DNA of 64,000 bases from Anodontia alba (GCA_964016985.1 OZ024826.1:60186507-60250506), one strand, 5' to 3'; positions 11,158-23,096 are shown, numbered from the stretch's first letter. The notes: generated by a model from the sequence alone, not told the origin. Program-made: numbers and translations.

Positions 11158-12503
11158 CGAGGGATGTTCGAAATGAATTGCTTATTTCTATCTGGAGACT
11201 TCAAATTTCAAGTTAGCCCAAAAGTACTCATTTCATGCCCTCGAAGGACTCCCCGTGGCTAGAAATGCAAAGTTTCAGCCGATGTATCCACTTCTTGAAG
11301 GCGTCACGGTACGCTGATTTGGGCACAGTAATAAGGTACTGATGAATGACAGATCCAAGTGCCTGTCGGGACTGGTATTTCCGCCCAGGAAGGAATGCTT
11401 TCAATTTCGGAAACAAAAAGAAATCACATAGGGCAAGGTCTGGTGAATACGGGGGGTGAGGCAAAACAGTTACTTTTTCTTTCTTCAAAAACGCCGTAAC
11501 TATTGCGAAGGTATTAGCTGGGGCATTGTCATGTAGAAGACGGACATGTTTAAAACCAGTGGCAGGGCGTCGTTTCTGGTAATAATTTTTCAGTTTCTTC
11601 AGTACTACGTCTTTGTAGTACTTTCCGGTGATGCTTTTGCCCTTTTTCACTGGCACTTTTATTGCGACTCCTTCACCAGAGAAGAAGATTGCATACAAAA
11701 CCTTCTTTGTACTCAAAGAACGTTTGGCAATTATTGGGCGTTTGCTGTGTTTAGTGGCCCAGATCTTATTGCTAACCTTTCTGACGGGCTCAAAATAATG
11801 GACCCAGGTTTCATCACCTGTGACGACATTGGCAAACTGCTTTTTGTCATATTTTGGAAACATTAAAGTTTGAAACAGCGTTTTGGCCACTTTAACCCGT
11901 TGCCTCTTTTGCTCGTCAGTCAACAGATGTGGCACCCATCTAGCAGAAATCTTTCTGACTTTCAAATGCTTCTTCAAAATAAGGTGAACCGTTCAAAGTG
12001 ATATGCCTACCTTTCGTGCAATATCACGAACTGTAAATCTGGCATCTCCTTCAATGATTTCCTTTATTTTGGAAACGATTCCTTTACGAGATGCAGATTT
12101 TGGCCTACCTGATTTCGGTGCATTTTTGATGGACTCTACATCAGACTCAAATTTCTTTTTCCACCACCGAACTGTGTCATAAGACACACAAGAAGGTCCA
12201 AAAGCAGTAGAAATTTCAGTCATCAGCTTCTTCAAAGAACAACCAAGTTTTGAGCGAGCTTTGATGTAAGCCCGTATTTCATCTTTTTTGTCGACGCTTC
12301 TACCAACCATTTTTACTGCAGTGGTCAATGACTGCGTGTATTCAAATGGCAAATTGTATGTCTTACACTTAGTCTAACATGTACATTTATACACCATTGT
12401 GTAGATATTGAATAACCCTATACAGGTATGTACTGGTTTTTATCGTGCCCCACGTGGATATCGAGCTAGAGGACAATAAGCAATTCATTTCGAACATCCC
12501 TCG
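11158..12503 (-). mobile_element. mariner-family transposon, complete with TIRs
   Basis: Length 1346 bp, flanked by TA on both sides (11156-11157 and 12504-12505). The terminal inverted repeats agree perfectly over 29 bp, beginning CGAGGGATGTTCGAAATGAA. The single transposase gene lies on the minus strand. The perfect TIRs and only one obvious coding lesion suggest fairly recent insertion. Confidence 0.95.
11228..12310 (-). pseudogene. mariner transposase (DD34D), one internal stop
   Basis: The reading frame runs from ATG 12310 to a stop at 11228, 361 codons, typical for mariner (about 345 aa). It is broken only by a TGA at 11995-11993 (about residue 106). The N-terminal third has the helix-turn-helix DNA-binding region (GRPKSASRK, FTVRDIARKVGIS). 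The rest has WVPHLL, TGDETW, HDNAPA and YSPDLALCDFF. Counting from the Asp of HDN to the Asp of LCDFF gives 34 intervening residues, the DD34D spacing of mariner. The enzyme would catalyse cut-and-paste transposition at TA sites; with the stop it is probably non-autonomous unless read through. Upstream in-frame sequence to 12352 lacks an ATG. Subfamily not assigned. Confidence 0.95.
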
Positions 12504-12644
12504 TACAAAATGTCTTACATCTGAAAACAATTTATTGTGTCATTCTTAAGCAGACAGAACCCACTGGAAGTTTATCCCTTGGTGGCGTGTCCAATAAAGT
12601 AAATCAACCAGACGGATATTCAGAATGTGTCCTCCAATCAGTTG

Positions 12645-12785
12645 ATCTTAACCCATTTATGCCTAGCGCCCCCCCCCCCCCCCCCCCCACCTCCAAAGGG
12701 ACATTGGCAAATAATGTAGACCAAGATCAGACGCCGCGGAGTCTGATCAGGGTCTACATTGTTTGCATTAAATGCAGGAGTCTCT
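12645..12785 (+). repeat. family D inverted repeat (GTAGACC...GGTCTAC)
   Basis: Centre TCAGACGCCGCGGAGTCTGA with flanking AATGTAGACCAAGATC and AGGGTCTACATTGTTTG. A run of about 20 C residues (12670-12689) sits in the left arm. Confidence 0.65.
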
Positions 12786-13499
12786 CTAAAATAATGTTAT
12801 AATAAAAACTAAATGGACACCCCATATATTGGAAAAGGACTGGTCCGAATAGTAAAGGTAGAAGAATCCATTCGGCATCAATCGGTTAAATCAAATGAAC
12901 GTTAAGTTTCAAGTTACCACTTCCAAACACCTTAACGGGGAAGAAATGCACATTCAGGGGAGTTAGCTCTGTCAAAACTGTTTTGGATCCGTTCTGAAGA
13001 GTGATCGACCCAAGAAGGAAAGAATTTTCTCCCCATGAGAGAAAATATTTTTCTTTTATAGACCTTTTGCAGGGGGTTGGTGTGCTGCAAAAGAAACAGG
13101 TCACAAAAGTTGTCTCCCTTGTATAAAATGTCTGTATCCAGTCCTCTTAAAAATGTATTTTGGATGTTCTGAGAGTCACACCGTCAACCTGATTAACCCT
13201 TGCCCTTCTGAATAAATTAAAATGCCACGCCTAATTCAGCCAATCAGATTACTTGATCTAGGCTTGATACAAATTCACATACTTTATACAGAAACCAACT
13301 GATCTGGATCTACACTGTTTGTAAAGGCAGGTCATATCAGGGTTTAGCAGACCCAGAGCAAATTTGATAATAATTTAGGATGTTTTAACAACTGTGCACA
13401 GCTTTCCACAACTCATGTTATAACATTGTACTCTGAAAGATAGAAAGAAACAAAAAACATCAGAAGAACAGTTGGGCCAAGCGAAAACGTGCTTTCGAT

Positions 13500-13705
13500 C
13501 ATGTGCAAAATATGTGGATTCACGTCATCCTGCACATGCGCAAAGTGTCATCCGGGTCTTTGTCATCCGGGTCTTTCGTCTCCATTTATGCACTTTCAAG
13601 CGAGTCTGTTAGCGGACAGTGAGGACCCTGATCAGACTGCGCGAATGCGCAGGCTGATCTGGGCCTTCGCTGACCGCATATGCCCGAAGACAAGTTTTTC
13701 GAATG
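13500..13705 (+). repeat. dispersed repeat related to family C
   Basis: Contains TCATCCGGGTCTTTGTCATC (tandem pair) and an inverted core GACCCTGATCAGACTGCGCG / GCAGGCTGATCTGGGCCTTC. A similar stretch recurs at 61405-61560. Confidence 0.55.
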
Positions 13706-13814
13706 GCGCGGCCAAATTACAATTTATAATGTAGTAGTCATAAAATAAACATTTGGTTCACACAACGATTCACTGACATATCGGTTGGTTTTATTTAAAA
13801 ATTACAGATATCTT

Positions 13815-14060
13815 TAACCCTTTCTGTAATGGACTTCCATCTCTGCCTTTAAACACCTCCATTGATGCAAATAAGAGTGTTAGTTAAAAAAAAAAAAAAA
13901 AAAAAAACAGGATGGCAAACAGTGGAGCTCCAGATGAGACGGCTTGTTACGAGCCGTCCCATCTGGATCATTACTGTTTGCAAAGATATCTCCCATCTGG
14001 GTCTACACTGTTTGCAAAAATATCTGGTTTGGTTTGCAGTGATGAAAGGGTTAATTTCCA
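13815..14060 (+). repeat. family D inverted repeat
   Basis: Contains GAGACGGCTTGTTACGAGCC and two CTGTTTGCAAARATATCT blocks; the poly-A run at 13888-13907 lies in its left part. Confidence 0.65.
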
Positions 14061-14639
14061 CAATGGGATTTGTCCCATGACCCCATTGTTACGTACGGAA
14101 CTCACACTGCAGGAGCGATCACCGTGCTTGCAGAGGGTCAATGAAAATACGTGTGCTAGCAGAACATCTATAATGTTAACAGAGTACTTCAAATGTTCTG
14201 AAAAGCAACCAGTACACCAGATAAACGAAAATAGCAGGGTCGATTTTACTGAGTCTTTTCATTAATAATGTATCGTGAAACTCCCAGAGTTGTGCGATAT
14301 TCTATTTTCAAATAAACCCAATATGAAGTGACCCCAAAGGACCGAAAAATATAAACCATACTTGTTAGGTGGGCGTACATGTATGCAGCCTCGCAAACAA
14401 CATATGAAGAGACTTAATAAAACCGAGTCTCCGATTTTCGTTCTTTTGTGTGTTCTTTGTTTCCAAAGGTAACCTTTCAGACTTTAATATTATGCTAAAT
14501 CGTCAAACCTTCTCTGAATTCGACATCATTCAAAAGGTCGTTTACTGTCTGGCGTTTTTCTCAGTAGAAGTAAATTAGTTAGTTTTTGTCATGATTCAAT
14601 GCAAAGCTTATTGTCGTAACTACCTGTGTACAAACAGTT

Positions 14640-14957
14640 TTTATACTATTTAAGGGCTTTAAAAATCGAACAAATTCCATTTTCCCAATAGTAAAAATGG
14701 CTGCAAATTATAAAACAAAAACGCGAAACGATAATACCCACCATAACTTCGTCAAAATTTAACGAAATTTGCCCATTACCTATCCCAAACCAGATCTCAA
14801 CAAAATCAGTGCATATACCAAGTTTGGTGAAAATCCATTGACATTTACTTAAGTTATCGTCCGGAAATGGACGGACATACGTACGGCAGACGGACGGACA
14901 CACGGACGACTAATATGACACCATAATACCCCGCCACCATCGTGTGGCGGGGTAGGG
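14640..14957 (+). mobile_element. Pearl/Helitron-like end with ACGG repeats and terminal hairpin
   Basis: Body with ACCAAGTTTGGTGAAAATCC, then CGGACATACGTACGG...GGACGGACACACGGACG, then a hairpin CCCCGCCAC..GTGTGGCGGGG at 14930-14954. A GC-rich hairpin close to the 3' end is typical of Helitron-type termini. Confidence 0.6.
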
Positions 14958-15193
14958 TATAAAAATTAATTGGTCATATATAAGATTTGTACTATTAGCA
15001 TCAGTCAATCTTAAAAACGAGTAATTATTCCAGTTATAATATGTTTTATGGGGCCGATGAGCGATTAGCCTAAATAAAATTGTTTTCTTGAAAGATGAGC
15101 GGGAATTCAACCTAGGACAAATGGATCAACCCACATCTTTTCAAAGTCCAGAAATGAGTTCAGTGTACGTGCCTGCAAGGAAGGACGAACGTG

Positions 15194-15194
15194 C

Positions 15195-15260
<66 letters not shown>
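15194..15260. repeat. (GT)n microsatellite
   Basis: About 33 GT units. Confidence 0.97.
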
Positions 15261-15262
<2 letters not shown>

Positions 15263-15714
15263 TTTAACGAATCAAAAATCAGTATTTAAACCCCGCATGA
15301 AACTGTCTTCTAGACGGGTAAACGGGCCAGAAGGACTAAGCAAAAAAAAAATAAATAAATAAATAAAAAAAATAATAAAATAAAAAAAAAATCGAATTAA
15401 ACAAAAAACAATCCCCATCCCTACAAGTGCAATAGGCTCTTGCCCATGTACGTCCCAAGCTACATGCAATTCTGTAACACTACATGCTTCCATAACAGTT
15501 ACCTCCCAAATATCACACTTTACCATTGGTAACGCACAGAGAAGACCACTAGAACCTGAATTTCATGAAGTACATCCTTTACAAATAACAAACCTTTATC
15601 ATTAAAATACGACATACTTACAGGTGCGTAGCTGGGCGGAAGCTATGAAGGCCGGGCTTCAACATAAATTTGACCATTTAACCTTATTACCTCAGACTTG
15701 TTCAGATGAGATCA

Positions 15715-15912
15715 AATGGGCCGGGCCACAACATTTTCTACAAGACCATATGTCTGCTAAGCAATGACTCATTGCTTTGCGCCGATTATCCAAACGTCCA
15801 AGCTTTCTTTAGACGAACGACAGAGCTTCTGTTTAGAAGGCGTGTATGCCCAGGCTGATCTTTGCTGGACTCACATGCAATCTTGTACGAAATGGTGTGC
15901 CTCGGCTGAAAT
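15715..15912 (+). mobile_element. MITE family C, copy 4
   Basis: Starts GGGCCGGGCCACAACATTTT and ends GAAATGGTGTGCCTCGGCTG. Confidence 0.7.
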
Positions 15913-16151
15913 TTCAGAGATTCTATTAGCAGGCTTCAGCTTCATAAAGTTCCTGGCTACTCCCCTGACTTACATTCGTTGAAAGAAACATTTAAGTGAA
16001 GACACAGTGCTTCCAGGCGGTTGAACGTGAGGTTTCCTGTGATCATGTAGTCTCCGGAAGGAAAGACAGCAGTTTCAATATCAAATGGCGTTTGTGGTAA
16101 CTTATATGTTTTCTGCAATTAAGCAAATCATTGCTTTAACAAGTCTATGTA

Positions 16152-16378
16152 AGCCGGAACATAGCATTTCCTGCAATATGCATATGCGCCCATCAAAGAC
16201 TCAGGTCAGCCTGCGCATCCCCACAGGCTGATCATAGTCTACACTGTCCGCTTTGGAGTCTTGGCTACCTACAGAATGCATTGCAAATACTCTGTTCAGA
16301 CTGCCCGGTTGCGCGTGCTAATCAGACTTCGCTTGGTACATATGCAGTCTTGTAGGAAATGCTGTGTCTCGGTTCATG
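16152..16378 (+). mobile_element. MITE family C, copy 5
   Basis: Starts AGCCGGAACATAGCATTTCC, ends GGAAATGCTGTGTCTCGGTT, with CAAAGACTCAGGTCAGCCTG inside. Confidence 0.75.
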
Positions 16379-16624
16379 TAACGGAGACCCTGGACTTTCT
16401 CTATAATATATGGTGAAAACAAGGATATTTATATACATACACCATTAGGCGATTACACATTTCACCTGATTTAAATGTTATCTAATTTCTGCCAATCTTA
16501 TGTAGTGCATATAATACATTTAATGCACTAAATAAACAGTGTTCTCTTTTTCTCCATCTTATATAGCGAAAATGCCTTACCTATAGAGCTTTAGATGAGA
16601 TAAATTTTCAATTAAATATTTATA

Positions 16625-16740
16625 ACATTTCTCCACAAAAACATACGTTGTGGTGCTCATTAAAAGCGCCTTCACAGGACGCTTTTAATGAAATCCACAA
16701 CTTGCGTTTTCATGGCGTAATAAGAAACAAAGTCAATACG
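16625..16740 (+). mobile_element. fold-back family B core
   Basis: Palindrome with AAAAGCGCC / GGACGCTTTT halves; CCACAAAAACATACGTTGTG on the left and CCACAACTTGCGTTTTCATGG on the right. Confidence 0.7.
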
Positions 16741-16888
16741 TTATGGTTCCGTAAAGCACCTTATCTAGAGCACTGGTTTACAAATAACTGTGTTAACTTA
16801 TCAAATTATATACACAAAATACGGTTCAAGGAAATGGGCTGCCTTTCGTGCACACTTTCTGAGTCTTTCATGCATTCTGCCATCTTTA

Positions 16889-17050
16889 ACCCTTAAACTG
16901 CCAATCACAACAATTGTCGTCTGCTTTGTCATCTGCTTGTGATTTTAAAAGTAATTTTTGCAAACAGTATGGCTCCAGATCAGACAGCTAGAGGAGCAGT
17001 CTGATCAGGGTCCACACTGTTTGCCTGTATGCAAAAATAGGTTTGAAAAG
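16889..17050 (+). repeat. family D inverted repeat
   Basis: GCAAACAGTATGGCTCCAGA and GGGTCCACACTGTTTGCCTG flank CAGACAGCTAGAGGAGCAGT. Confidence 0.65.
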
Positions 17051-17394
17051 TTCTGAGGAAAAGTTTGCAAGAATATTCAGCAGACGACATAAACAGACGA
17101 TATTTTCAGATGCAGGTTTTCTTAGATATTTCAAAGACGCTCAACCGGCTACCGACCGTTTCTAGTGCATCCCGCTTCACAAGCGGCTGGGGACAAAGAA
17201 ACATCTGTCATAAAAATGAAACTTTTGATTCTGATGCACCGTCTGCTCCAGTGATATTTAGAATGTGGCTACAAGTATGAAATAAATAAAAACAAGAGCA
17301 ATTGTTATTACACAGTAAACGTGTCATTATTTTAACCACACCAATCTAAAGCCATTGCTCTATATAAATAAACAAAATATTGTTATTTCCTTAT

Positions 17395-17485
17395 TTCTCC
17401 ATTCATCCATATGTCGTGGGTACTTTTAGAAGCGCCTCTGTGAGGTACTTCTAATGAGTATCCACAACATTTAGTGTTGTGTTGG
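17395..17485 (+). mobile_element. fold-back family B core, degenerate
   Basis: Shows GTCGTGGGTACTTTTAGAAG and a matching TACTTCTAATGAGTATCCAC half, followed by the family B arm. Confidence 0.65.
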
Positions 17486-17572
17486 AATAAGAACAAAATA
17501 AGTATCTTGATACCCTCCTATCCAGAGCTATGTGAGCCATCAGCGAGCTTATAAAATTGGTCATGCTCAACT

Positions 17573-17672
17573 CAGCTGAGCATAAAAATTTCTCTGCCAA
17601 TAAATATGAAAATGCCAACATTAGTGGCATTTTCATATCTATTAGCAGAGAAGTTTACATGCTCAGCTATGT
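17573..17672. repeat. hairpin-forming inverted repeat
   Basis: GCTGAGCATAAAAATTTCTC / GAGAAGTTTACATGCTCAGC outer arms and ATATGAAAATGCCAACATTA / TGGCATTTTCATAT inner arms. Confidence 0.8.
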
Positions 17673-18014
17673 TAAGCAAGAAAGGAATTTGCAATTGTAA
17701 GTAATTTAAAATTTATAAGAAAGACAAATTTCATGCTCAGCTGAAATGAGCACGAAAAAAAAGAAAGAGTTTTATAACTTCAGAACCATGCCATTTTCAC
17801 CAGTATGGGAAATGAGGAAGCTTTATGTTATAAAACTATAATAACTGATTTATGCAGTATAAGGTGCAGCTCGAATTAATTATGAAAGTGAAAAGTTTGT
17901 TTAAAAACTGCAAAATTCTGGACACCTTCTGTATAATGTAGACCCACACATTCTCCTGTTTTCCTTATATATTATCGAATAAGCATTGGGGTACGCATTA
18001 TATGGACTCAAAAA

Positions 18015-18154
18015 CATCACGAAAACATACCTATATAATTTTGACCCCTTTAAACCCCATTTTTATATAGTAAACTAGTGTTTACAGGGGAATACATTAT
18101 TTTTTTCTTATTTTTGCTCATAAACATAGATTGTGGCACTCGTTCGAGCCGCCG
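18015..18154 (-). mobile_element. fold-back MITE family A, half copy (5)
   Basis: Only one arm, from the terminal CATCACGAAAACATACC to the central GAGCCGCC, then unrelated DNA. Truncation is at the palindrome centre. Confidence 0.8.
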
Positions 18155-18693
18155 GACATTAGCAGGGGCTAAAAGCTCATAGACTGCGGAGTCCATAATT
18201 TTGAGATAGAATGTCTGTCTGTTCTCACAAGTAGAAATTACAAATGACAATCTCCCCCTCCCCCACCCCCCGCCCCGCACACCGCACCACACACACCAGG
18301 CTAAGACACAGACACTTGGGGTCAGTAGAGCGTATATGGTCCATATTTTACCTTTTGCATTTACTATTCCTTTAATTTTGTATTTTTATATTAATTCAAA
18401 CTGAAAGTCACCTTTTCAAAACGGCTTGTTTTGAACAAGAAGTAAGTCGAAACGTTAAAAACTACGTTTTGTCTTATTTCTTTGACCATATATTATTGAA
18501 TGGAATACGAAGTCAAACTATGCATTTTTTGTCTAAAAGGTTTCTTAAATAAGACAATATACATTTTGTGGAAATGTATTATTTTGAAAAGATGAAAACT
18601 GACCCCCGCCATGTTTGAACGGCGACATGCTGTCCAATTTGAGACATCGAGGTAAATTACTTTTCTCACTCGATTCTGCAAATTCTCCTTTTC

Positions 18694-18843
18694 CATCACG
18701 TAAACATGCCCATATAATTTTGACCCCTTAAACCCCACTTACATATACTAAAACTGGGGTTAACAGGGGTATGCATTATTTTTTTTTTCTTATTTTTGCT
18801 CGAAAACATAGATTGTGGATACTCGTTAGAACCGCCTCGCCAC
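18694..18843 (-). mobile_element. fold-back MITE family A, half copy (6)
   Basis: One arm only, ending at TTAGAACCGCCTCGCC, the centre of the palindrome. Second half element broken at the same place as the 18.0 kb copy. Confidence 0.82.
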
Positions 18844-18989
18844 AAAATCTTTCACACATTTTCCACCTAATATATTATTAAAGCAAAGACTTTTTCGCGA
18901 CACCGCATTCTGAACAATTCATGGTAACTACAGTTACAATATTGGACCAATATCACTGTGGTTCTGAATCCTTTTTAACAATACTTTTT

Positions 18990-19745
18990 ACTGAATTACT
19001 TGCTACATACCTTTTAATCTTGTAAGTAATTCTACCGAGTATCATCAACATAGCCTCCAGGGTACTGACGTTATAGGAACACATGGTTTCTAATGACAAA
19101 TACTATCAGGAGAGCGAACTAAAAAAACTGCAGCATTCTGAGTTCTGGTGCTTGTATGCGACTAACCTTCTCAAATTCATGTACAAATGCTACCAAATAT
19201 TATCAATATATCTCGAAGGGTATTGGGGATTCGGCGATTACAAGGTTTCCATTACTAATACTGACAGGGGAGATAACTAAAACTAATGCAGCACTTAGAG
19301 TTGTGGTTCTTGTACATATGTTGGCGTTATCATGATCCCAAGGTTTCTAAGCTTAATACTGCCAGGGGAGATGAATCAAAACCACAGCATCCAGAGTTGT
19401 GTTTACAGTATCCAGAGTTGTGTTTTTTTTATATATATGCAGCACATCTTTTCAGCCTCATATACAATCCTGCCAAGTATTATGAATAATTCTGGAAGGA
19501 TGTTGGAGTCATCATGAGCATAACTTATCAAATACCAAATATTGTCAGGGGCGATAATTAAAAAGCTGTGGGACCTAGAGTTGTGGTTCTAGTACGGGAC
19601 ACGCCTTCTCAACCTCACATACAATACTGCCAATATATTTCAAAAGGTGCTGGAGTCTATCACAATATTATGTCTACGGACGGACAAATGCACACATTTC
19701 AGGCTGATTGCTATATGTCCCCAACCTATTCTGTCAGGGGATAAG
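18990..19745 (-). mobile_element. tandem-repeat element, about four ~150 bp units
   Basis: Markers such as TTCTCAAATTCATGTACAAA, GGGTATTGGGGATTCGGCGA and GACAGGGGAGATAACTAA repeat with a period of about 150 bp, followed by TACGGACGGACAAATGC. The unit is the reverse complement of the array at 56.4-57.4 kb. Confidence 0.6.
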
Positions 19746-19969
19746 AAATGGGCTCTAACCAGGATATGGTCTAATATGGACTTTTTCAACATTCAAAGTA
19801 GTAATTGAAATCGGCCAGGATATTATCCTCGATCAAGGGTTTTGTAAAGCCGACCGATCATCGAATAATAATCAAATTGTAGAAAATGTATTTAATATTC
19901 GCCCCTCTTCCAGGTACTTATCCATAACTCCAGGTCGATAATAGGAGTATCCAGATAATATTTTTTTTT

Positions 19970-20120
19970 TATTTTGTCGATGAAAACATATGTTGTGACA
20001 CTCATTACAAGCGCCTCGGCGAGGCGCTTCTAATGAGCACTCACAACATATATTTTCGTGGAGAAAAAAGAAAGCTGACGCGCTTGTAATAAGTACCACA
20101 ACATATACTATCATAGAGAA
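19970..20120 (+). mobile_element. fold-back family B element, well preserved palindrome
   Basis: Near-perfect hairpin with centre AAGCGCCTCGGCGAGGCGCT and about 40 bp arms, followed by a second partial half (CTTGTAATAAGTACCACAAC). Confidence 0.75.
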
Positions 20121-20379
20121 ATAAAAAAAAAATATCAATACTTTTCGCTTCAAACAAGTGCCTTATTTCATGCTATTTTATTGAATTTCTTCGCATTAAC
20201 TGGCCACAAATCTAAAAATGAAACAAATAGACAGCTTAGTATCTCATTTTTTTAAAAACAAACAAGCCTTTTAAAATTAAAGTGAAAGACATATTGTTTC
20301 TAAAAATAGAATTTTCCGATAAGTCGACTATATAAATTCTTTCCGGTCATCAGTCACAAGATTATAATCGATCATCAGT

Positions 20380-20690
20380 TTTTGTTTGTGTTTGTGTTGA
20401 GGTTTTACGCCCAGTCAACCCAATGGGTCATGTCGAGCGCGGTCAGTTTACCTAACCACACGTTTACTGGGCAGGCTTAGTCCTCTAAGCGGTTAACCAT
20501 TTTGTGCACATTCTTTCGCCAGAAACTGACAACTTCCCTTCTTGAATCAGCGGAAGGGAGAGAATGACCGTAGAAAATATTTCATGATCAATCTCCACGA
20601 AAGAATGTTGCCGACCTCGGCGGGGGTTGAACCCGCGACCTCCTGGTCTCCAGTCGGACGGCGCATCCAATTGAGCCACCGAGGCCGACT
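20380..20690 (-). mobile_element. tRNA-derived SINE (S1), copy 3 with target duplication
   Basis: Same family and orientation; flanked by the 11 bp direct repeat CGATCATCAGT (20369-20379 and 20691-20701), the hallmark of LINE-mediated insertion. Confidence 0.9.
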
Positions 20691-21176
20691 CGATCATCAG
20701 TGACCAAACAAATTCACAGACAAGTAAATCTAAGTAAAATAGTCCAATTTTCAAACTTATCTAAGACTTCATGCCTGTCCAAGTGACCTGAATGTCTAAT
20801 TATGATCTGGCTCAAAATAATAAGCAGTGCCCAGGAAAAGGTCAAAATAATGGATTTTATAGCACTCAAGGGCAAGCAACTCTAAGATAAATAGTTCAAT
20901 TCTACAAATGTTCAAACTTATTTAATTTTGCATTCCAACTTATTTAATTTTGCATTCCTATCCAAGTCATCTGCAAGTTTCATGCTGATCTGATCAAAAA
21001 TAAATGAACTATTCCTGGAACAAAGTTGAAAATGAGTTTTTTACAAGAGTTAATAACTTCAATTTCAAAAATCAGTAAGCTAGTTTTTGTACCCATCCTA
21101 GCTAGGTGTCATGCCAGTCTTGGTTGTTTGCTAGTTAAGTAAACATCTTATAAACAATAAACAGTCCATTACAAAA

Positions 21177-21446
21177 ACACGCCTATTCAAATATATAGAA
21201 AATTTCGACTCCAAAAACTAGATTTTCAGATAAAAAACTCTAATACTTTTTCATATTTCTGCATAAAATATAGGTTGTTGGTACTCGTTAGAACCGCCTT
21301 AGCGAGGCGGTTCTAACGAGTATCCAAAATCTATGTTTTTGAGCAAAAATAAGAAACAATTAATATATACCCCTGTAAACCCCAGTTTTACTATAAAAAA
21401 GTGGGGTTTAAGGAGGTCAAAATTATATAGGCATGTTTTCGTGATG
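21177..21446 (+). mobile_element. fold-back MITE family A, copy 7
   Basis: Full-length with both arms and centre GCCTTAGCGAGGCGGTTCTA. Confidence 0.85.
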
Positions 21447-21813
21447 AGTTTTGAAATGCCAGTTAAATACCGCCACACTTTGATCAGTGGCAGGAAGGAA
21501 GTAAAACATAGCTTCATCATGAAAGTAAATTTTGTTTTAACCTAAGAAATGTGAAGAATATCACAAATCACACAGAACACTACAACGTTACTAGAGCCTG
21601 GTACCGGTGTCGCAGCAACATCTGAACATTGACGCGTTGTAAATTACACTGATCAATAATAACGTTTAATGTCTGCCCTTGAGATGGAATTTGTCGTAGC
21701 CAACTGGGCAACGGTATGCCAAGCCGAAATTTTACTTGCAACCGCGAGTTTGTAGCCCCGCTATATACAAGGCTTAATCAAGACTACCGAACTGTCCTTT
21801 GAGATATTAATAC

Positions 21814-22126
21814 AGTCGACTCTCGTTATCTCGAATTCCAATGGACTCTCTGACATAATTCGACATATCAGATTTGCAGAATTGAGGAAAAATTATATCG
21901 AACAAACACATTTAACAAATGTATATGTAATCTGACTCCTGAAGTTAGAGATGTATTAAAAACATTGTGGAGAAGATGAGAAATTGCTCCTCAGGAGCAA
22001 TTTCTCCTCTTTTCCACAATATTTTGTTATCTATTATTAGATTTTCATGTTTAAGCAGGGACAATTTTCACTTCGAGATAAGCAGTTATTCGAGATAAGC
22101 GAGGTCGAGATAACGAGCGTCAACTG
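21814..22126 (+). mobile_element. pogo/Tigger-like MITE
   Basis: TIRs CAGTCGACTCTCGTTATCTC and the complement of AGATAACGAGCGTCAACTG, flanked by TA. About 313 bp, no transposase. A small palindrome, GAAATTGCTCCTCAGGAGCA and continuing, lies inside at about 21979-22008. Confidence 0.8.
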
Positions 22127-22299
22127 TATATAAAAATGTAGAGAGACGGACATGGATGTACTGTGACTATACTAAAGCTTACCTTGAGAGCCTTTGGCTC
22201 AAGTGAGCTCAAAGTGCACATAATAAAAGTGGGCATCTAATGAATAGCTGTTTTTCAAAAAAAAATTAGCTCTGGATAATGTACTTTTTTATGTAAAAA

Positions 22300-22425
22300 T
22301 TATTTTTTTCCGATTACTCCAAGAAAACATATTTTTTATGTTCTGAGTACTTATTAAAAGCATGTTCCAAGGTGATTCTAATAAGTACCCACAACATATG
22401 TTTACTTGGAGAAATAAGAAAAATA
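22300..22425 (+). mobile_element. fold-back family B core
   Basis: Halves around AAGCATGTTCCAAGGTGATT with GTACTTATTA / TAATAAGTAC pairing and terminal AAGAAAACATAT / ATATGTTTACTTGG. Lies downstream of the GM2A-like gene. Confidence 0.65.
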
Positions 22426-22521
22426 TTAACCTGGACATCCCTTTAATCTGGAGCTCTGAAATGTAGACATTTCTGGTCAATTTTTCTCTGCTATTATATA
22501 CATTTTAGGAGTTTTTGTATC

Positions 22522-22798
22522 CATTTCGAAGCGTACCTATATAATTTTGCCCCTTAAACCCCTCTTGTATATAGTAAAACTGGGGTTTATAGGGGTATAC
22601 ATTATTTTTTTCTTATTTCTGCTCAAAAACATAGATTATGGATTCTCGTTAGAACCACCTTAGTAAGGCGGTTCTAACGAGTACCCACAATCTATGTTTT
22701 TAGCAGAAATATGAAAAATATCAGAATTTTTATCTGAAAACTTTCAGGTTTTGGTGGTGAAATTTTCGATATATTTAAATAGGCGTGTTTTCGTAATG
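22522..22798 (-). mobile_element. fold-back MITE family A, copy 8
   Basis: Full-length, reverse orientation, about 420 bp downstream of the stop codon of the GM2A-like gene. Confidence 0.85.
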
Positions 22799-23012
22799 CT
22801 TTTCAAACGGTACAAATTTTGTGCCTAGCAAAGGAAAAATACTAATTTAAAAAGACATAAATTGTAACCTAAATCAGTCACAAAATGTAACAATTTTTTA
22901 AACAAGAATATGTTCCGAGTAATTTCTATCAGTCAACTCATCTGTCTATATTCCTTGCATTCATTTACTATTTTGCCTGGCAAGAAATAGAAACAAAATA
23001 CTGAGCCTATTT

Positions 23013-23053
<41 letters not shown>

Positions 23054-23055
23054 AC

Positions 23056-23095
<40 letters not shown>
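23013..23095. repeat. (CA)n-(GA)n compound microsatellite in the GM2A-like 3' flank
   Basis: CA run followed by GA run; a GT run occupies the matching place in the inverted copy at 55738-55788. Confidence 0.95.

Positions 23096-23096
<1 letters not shown>

Noticed and set aside
11546..11866. 106-codon plus-strand open frame
   Set aside because: Antisense shadow of the mariner transposase.
12670..12689. Poly-C tract as a G-quadruplex regulatory site
   Set aside because: It lies inside a dispersed family D repeat with no gene nearby.
17065..17280. 71-codon plus-strand frame with reasonable composition
   Set aside because: TTTTCAG precedes ATGCAGG, but I find no partner exon, domain or downstream donor to support it.
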